Assembly: GCA_030267565.1 (NCBI GenBank)
Contig: BRXU01000022.1
Location: 1,818,001 to 1,882,000 of the forward strand
DNA from: Pleodorina starrii
Lineage: Eukaryota > Chlorophyta > Chlorophyceae > Chlamydomonadales > Volvocaceae
Length of the DNA stretch: 64,000 nucleotides
Direction of reading: 5' to 3'
The notes under the pieces are model-generated. The model was not told the DNA's origin, made no database searches, and saw only the letters and a list, made by a program, of their open reading frames with translations. Numbering within the stretch: the stretch's first letter is position 1; every line of letters starts with the position of its first letter. Positions 61,001-64,000 of the stretch are shown here, one piece after another. A program made the translations under genes and the position numbers.

Positions 61001-64000
61001 GAGGAAGGGGAAGCGGGAGTGGGCGGCGAATGCCCAATCAGTCGACGGGGAAAGCGGTTGTGGGTTAGGATGCCGTGCATGTGTCGTACAGGCCGTAACC
61101 GGGCCGGCCGGCCTGAACTTACCTGAGGACGTACCGATCGGTGCCGCGCTTGGCCGCGCTTGGCCGCATGGGCAGCCATGAAGCACATGCGTGGGCAAAA
61201 GCGGGGAACGAGGGTTTGACCGTAGTACGAGCTGTGGTACGGGAAACACAAGCGACAAGCATCACCCGAAGCCACAATGCAACGGGCGGGGAAGGGGCCC
61301 GCTCTAACTCCAAGCCCCGGACTCCACGAACCCGCGTAGCGCACCTGGCTCGCTCTGCAGCGACGGTGGGATCTCGGTAAACCACATCTGCGTCGTCCAT
61401 TCCAGCAGACCTGCAAGGGGAAGGGGAAGAGGAAGGGGAAGCGGGAGTGGGCGGCGAATGCCCAATCAGTCGACGGGGAAAGCGGTTGTGGGTTAGGATG
61501 CCGTGCATGTGTCGTACAGGCCGTAACCGGGCCGGCCGGCCTGAACTTACCTGAGGACGTACCGATCGGTGCCGCGCTTGGCCGCGCTTGGCCGCATGGG
61601 CAGCCATGAAGCACATGCGTGGGCAAAAGCGGGGAACGAGGGTTTGACCGTAGTACGAGCTGTGGTACGGGAAACACAAGCGACAAGCATCACCCGAAGC
61701 CACAATGCAACGGGCGGGGAAGGGGCCCGCTCTAACTCCAAGCCCCGGACTCCACGAACCCGCGTAGCGCACCTGGCTCGCTCTGCAGCGACGGTGGGAT
61801 CTCGGTAAACCACATCTGCGTCGTCCATTCCAGCAGACCTGCAAGGGGAAGGGGAAGAGGAAGGGGAAGCGGGAGTGGGCGGCGAATGCCCAATCAGTCG
61901 ACGGGGAAAGCGGTTGTGGGTTAGGATGCCGTGCATGTGTCGTACAGGCCGTAACCGGGCCGGCCGGCCTGAACTTACCTGAGGACGTACCGATCGGTGC
62001 CGCGCTTGGCCGCGCTTGGCCGCATGGGCAGCCATGAAGCACATGCGTGGGCAAAAGCGGGGAACGAGGGTTTGACCGTAGTACGAGCTGTGGTACGGGA
62101 AACACAAGCGGCAAGCATCACCCGAAGCCACAATGCAACGGGCGGGGAAGGGGCCCGCTCTAACTCCAAGCCCCGGACTCCACGAACCCGCGTAGCGCAC
62201 CTGGCTCGCTCTGCAGCGACGGTGGGATCTCGGTAAACCACATCTGCGTCGTCCATTCCAGCAGACCTGCAAGGGGAAGGGGAAGAGGAAGGGGAAGCGG
62301 GAGTGGGCGGCGAATGCCCAATCAGTCGACGGGGAAAGCGGTTGTGGGTTAGGATGCCGTGCATGTGTCGTACAGGCCGTAACCGGGCCGGCCGGCCTGA
62401 ACTTACCTGAGGACGTACCGATCGGTGCCGCGCTTGGCCGCGCTTGGCCGCATGGGCAGCCATGAAGCACATGCGTGGGCAAAAGCGGGGAACGAGGGTT
62501 TGACCGTAGTACGAGCTGTGGTACGGGAAACACAAGCGGCAAGCATCACCCGAAGCCACAATGCAACGGGCGGGGAAGGGGCCCGCTCTAACTCCAAGCC
62601 CCGGACTCCACGAACCCGCGTAGCGCACCTGGCTCGCTCTGCAGCGACGGTGGGATCTCGGTAAACCACATCTGCGTCGTCCATTCCAGCAGACCTGCAA
62701 GGGGAAGGGGAAGAGGAAGGGGAAGCGGGAGTGGGCGGCGAATGCCCAATCAGTCGACGGGGAAAGCGGTTGTGGGTTAGGATGCCGTGCATGTGTCGTA
62801 CAGGCCGTAACCGGGCCGGCCGGCCTGAACTTACCTGAGGACGTACCGATCGGTGCCGCGCTTGGCCGCGCTTGGCCGCATGGGCAGCCATGAAGCACAT
62901 GCGTGGGCAAAAGCGGGGAACGAGGGTTTGACCGTAGTACGAGCTGTGGTACGGGAAACACAAGCGACAAGCATCACCCGAAGCCACAATGCAACGGGCG
63001 GGGAAGGGGCCCGCTCTAACTCCAAGCCCCGGACTCCACGAACCCGCGTAGCGCACCTGGCTCGCTCTGCAGCGACGGTGGGATCTCGGTAAACCACATG
63101 TGCGTCGTCCATTCCAGCAGACCTGCAAGGGGAAGGGGAAGAGGAAGGGGAAGCGGGAGTGGGCGGCGAATGCCCAATCAGTCGACGGGGAAAGCGGTTG
63201 TGGGTTAGGATGCCGTGCAGGTGTCGTACAGGCCGTAACCGGGCCGGCCGGCCTGAACTTACCTGAGGACGTACCGATCGGTGCCGCGCTTGGCCGCGCT
63301 TGGCCGCATGGGCAGCCATGAAGCACATGCGTGGGCAAAAGCGGGGAACGAGGGTTTGACCGTAGTACGAGCTGTGGTACGGGAAACACAAGCGGCAAGC
63401 ATCACCCGAAGCCACAATGCAACGGGCGGGGAAGGGGCCCGCTCTAACTCCAAGCCCCGGACTCCACGAACCCGCGTAGCGCACCTGGCTCGCTCTGCAG
63501 CGACGGTGGGATCTCGGTAAACCACATGTGCGTCGTCCATTCCAGCAGACCTGCAAGGGGAAGGGGAAGAGGAAGGGGAAGCGGGAGTGGGCGGCGAATG
63601 CCCAATCAGTCGACGGGGAAAGCGGTTGTGGGTTAGGATGCCGTGCAGGTGTCGTACAGGCCGTAACCGGGCCGGCCGGCCTGAACTTACCTGAGGACGT
63701 ACCGATCGGTGCCGCGCTTGGCCGCGCTTGGCCGCATGGGCAGCCATGAAGCACATGCGTGGGCAAAAGCGGGGAACGAGGGTTTGACCGTAGTACGAGC
63801 TGTGGTACGGGAAACACAAGCGGCAAGCATCACCCGAAGCCACAATGCAACGGGCGGGGAAGGGGCCCGCTCTAACTCCAAGCCCCGGACTCCACGAACC
63901 CGCGTAGCGCACCTGGCTCGCTCTGCAGCGACGGTGGGATCTCGGTAAACCACATGTGCGTCGTCCATTCCAGCAGACCTGCAAGGGGAAGGGGAAGAGG
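43058..64000 (-). repeat. 428-bp satellite, right array (49 donor sites, runs off the window)
   Basis: Continuous direct tandem array. Spacing is mainly 428 bp, with 438-bp units (three copies of the 10-bp subrepeat), 418-bp units (one copy), 424/414-bp units (loss of a 4-bp ctct/ctcg step) and 427-bp units. Minus-strand layout of a typical unit: acceptor-like TTCCCCTTGCAG, a 288-bp block (for example 43117-43404), CAG|GTAAGT, then a 140-bp spacer containing CCTAAC. Two of three minus frames are stop-free through the block, which explains spurious frames of up to 908 codons. Higher-order dimers and trimers are described in the findings. The right end is outside the window. Confidence 0.98.

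Overview
The window looks like nuclear DNA of a volvocine green alga (Chlamydomonas/Volvox lineage). The reasons are high GC, many short introns with GT-AG signals, exostosin-type GT47 glycosyltransferases with cysteine-rich stalks, a protein resembling the N-terminal part of gametolysin (peptidase M11), and heavy microsatellite content. All host genes I can support lie on the minus strand. The species cannot be named from the sequence alone.

Layout. 0.3-1.3 kb: 5' end of a secreted gametolysin-like gene that runs off the left edge. 1.75-2.67 kb: a diverged, inverted copy of the satellite that fills the right half of the window. 5.6-14.6 kb: a 14-exon GT47 (exostosin-like) gene, called gene A here. 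15.6-18.0 kb: dispersed repeats R1 and R2 and a ten-copy 41-bp minisatellite. 18.8 kb: a stray copy of a MYND-finger exon end. 19.3-23.2 kb: a two-exon gene for a 1199-residue MYND zinc-finger protein. 24.28-27.49 kb: a complete hAT DNA transposon with a 17-bp perfect terminal inverted repeat and an 8-bp target duplication, inserted in a copy of R1. 28.3-36.1 kb: a second, 12-exon GT47 gene (gene B), paralogous to gene A. 36.5-39.75 kb and 43.06-64.0 kb: a satellite array of about 428-bp units (57 donor sites counted), split by a 3.1-kb LTR-like element without coding capacity (39.75-42.87 kb).

The exon models of genes A and B, the MYND gene and the transposase were built by hand from splice sites and homology between A and B. 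Each total coding length is divisible by three. A and B share a membrane-anchor exon, a cysteine-rich stalk, a GT47 catalytic region and a cysteine-containing C-terminal tail, so they are probably Golgi enzymes making matrix or wall glycans.

The most unusual feature is the satellite. On the minus strand every unit has the layout of an exon-intron module: a pyrimidine tract ending in CAG, about 288 bp open in two frames, then CAG|GTAAGT, followed by a 140-bp intron-like spacer with a CTAAC box. The diverged inverted copy at 2.1-2.6 kb keeps these signals. The array also shows dimeric and trimeric higher-order repeats. Whether it is transcribed or spliced cannot be decided from sequence.
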